A stretch of 24,956 nt of DNA from Oscillospiraceae bacterium (GTDB taxonomy: Bacteria; Bacillota; Clostridia; Oscillospirales; Acutalibacteraceae), in NCBI GenBank assembly GCA_031267335.1, contig JAIRZH010000119.1, positions 1-24,956 on the forward strand. Direction: 5' to 3'. Below, piece by piece: positions 24,610-24,956 of the stretch (its first letter is position 1; each line of letters starts with the position of its first letter). Position numbers and translations under genes: made by a program. The notes beneath the pieces are model-generated. The model saw only the letters and a program-made list of their open reading frames with translations, made no database searches and was not told the origin of the DNA.

Positions 24610-24774
24610 CTAATTAATTATTTTATTATTTTTATGCTGCTTTTTCAATACATTAATTTTAAGAAACATCATTTTTTCAGTTTTTATTATTATTTTATCA
24701 TTGATAACAGAAGCAATTATCGAGCCGTCTAGTCCCCACCTCAGATTTTTCCAATCCTGAATATTGAGGTAGTG
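24610..24774 (-). pseudogene. Short coding-like remnant upstream of glyA
   Basis: On minus an open stretch without a start reads YLNIQDWKNLRWGLDGSIIA and then SVINDKIIIKTEKMMFLK to a stop at 24610. The composition is protein-like, loosely reminiscent of a carbohydrate-binding lectin-type strand pattern, but I cannot assign it. It lies between glyA and family A copy 4 and may equally be chance. It contains CACCTCA/TGAGGTAGTG arms (about 24737-24774). Confidence 0.2.
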
Positions 24775-24836
24775 TTATAAATTAAATGAAATCAAAATTT
24801 ATATCATAGATATTTAGACTTAAATTTATGGTATTA

Positions 24837-24956
24837 AGGCCTATTCCCACTACTGTTTAACGACCATATTTCGATACTTTTTAATTTATACTATGTTAAA
24901 TTTTTTCACAATACGTCAGTATTATGAAAAAATTTCCTTATCCAAACCAAAAATTA
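24837..24956 (+). mobile_element. Foldback (MITE-like) element, family A copy 4 (cut by window end)
   Basis: AGGCCTATTCCCACTACTGT then TTTAACGACCATATTTCG match copy 1 closely, as do the central CACAATAC...GTATTATG stem and the start of the right arm (CCTTATCCAAACCAAAAATTA). The right terminal repeat lies beyond the window. Confidence 0.85.

Noticed and set aside
24576..24836. Riboswitch upstream of glyA (glycine, THF or T-box)
   Set aside because: No T-box motif, no glycine-aptamer core and no clear terminator/antiterminator pair could be found; the only arms (CACCTCA/TGAGGT) fit a chance hairpin or a gene remnant.

Overview
The window looks like part of the chromosome of an AT-rich, host-restricted bacterium with a Firmicutes-like (Clostridia-like) background. 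The Firmicutes signs are strong GGAGG-type ribosome binding sites, a consensus sigma-A promoter (TTGACA-N17-TATTAT), a glyA-greA-lysS cluster, an azlC-azlD pair and a CtpE-type P-type ATPase. The host-restricted signs are a full-length Tlc-type ATP/ADP translocase, a lipase-like protein with no obvious housekeeping role, a very large low-complexity membrane-anchored protein, many gene and transposon relics, and very long AT-rich spacers. An intracellular Firmicutes symbiont (for example of protists) fits best; this is inference, because there is no rRNA or other phylogenetic marker to place it firmly.

Layout. 1-1165: a three-hairpin repeat, an initiator tRNA-fMet on the minus strand, and AT-rich spacer. 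1166-7737 is mostly plus strand: ATP/ADP translocase, a decaying lipoprotein gene, a dCMP deaminase followed by an AAA ATPase of the type found with contractile injection systems (its reading frame extends about 110 codons upstream of the first ATG), a spacer with nested foldback elements, a tandemly duplicated promoter/leader, and a lysine-rich protein of unknown function. 7738-8237 is the convergent junction and holds a scrambled group II intron relic (domain V/VI on minus, reverse-transcriptase N-terminus on plus). 8238-24575 is almost wholly minus strand: a P-type cation ATPase, a 1.2-kb repeat graveyard, azlC-azlD, rplI, a lipase-like protein, a 1529-residue protein, an IS5-family relic, and the glyA-greA-lysS cluster.

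Repeats. At least three families of short palindromic (foldback, MITE-like) elements of about 70-165 bp lie between the genes. Family A (four copies, ends GGGCCTGTTCCCACTA) is the clearest. A further 165-bp repeat with three GC-rich tetraloop hairpins occurs twice in opposite orientation; its substitutions favour a structured RNA on one strand. Relics of IS5-family and ISAs1-family transposases and of a group II intron suggest autonomous transposition has collapsed here, leaving non-autonomous elements.

Functionally, the intact genes combine energy and metabolite dependence on a host (ATP import, branched-chain amino-acid transport, cation transport), minimal information processing (tRNA-fMet, rplI, greA, lysS, glyA, dCMP deaminase) and candidate host-interaction proteins (lipase-like protein, giant repeat protein with two paralogous GTPase-like modules, AAA ATPase). 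The giant protein and the palindromic repeats are the most promising undescribed material.
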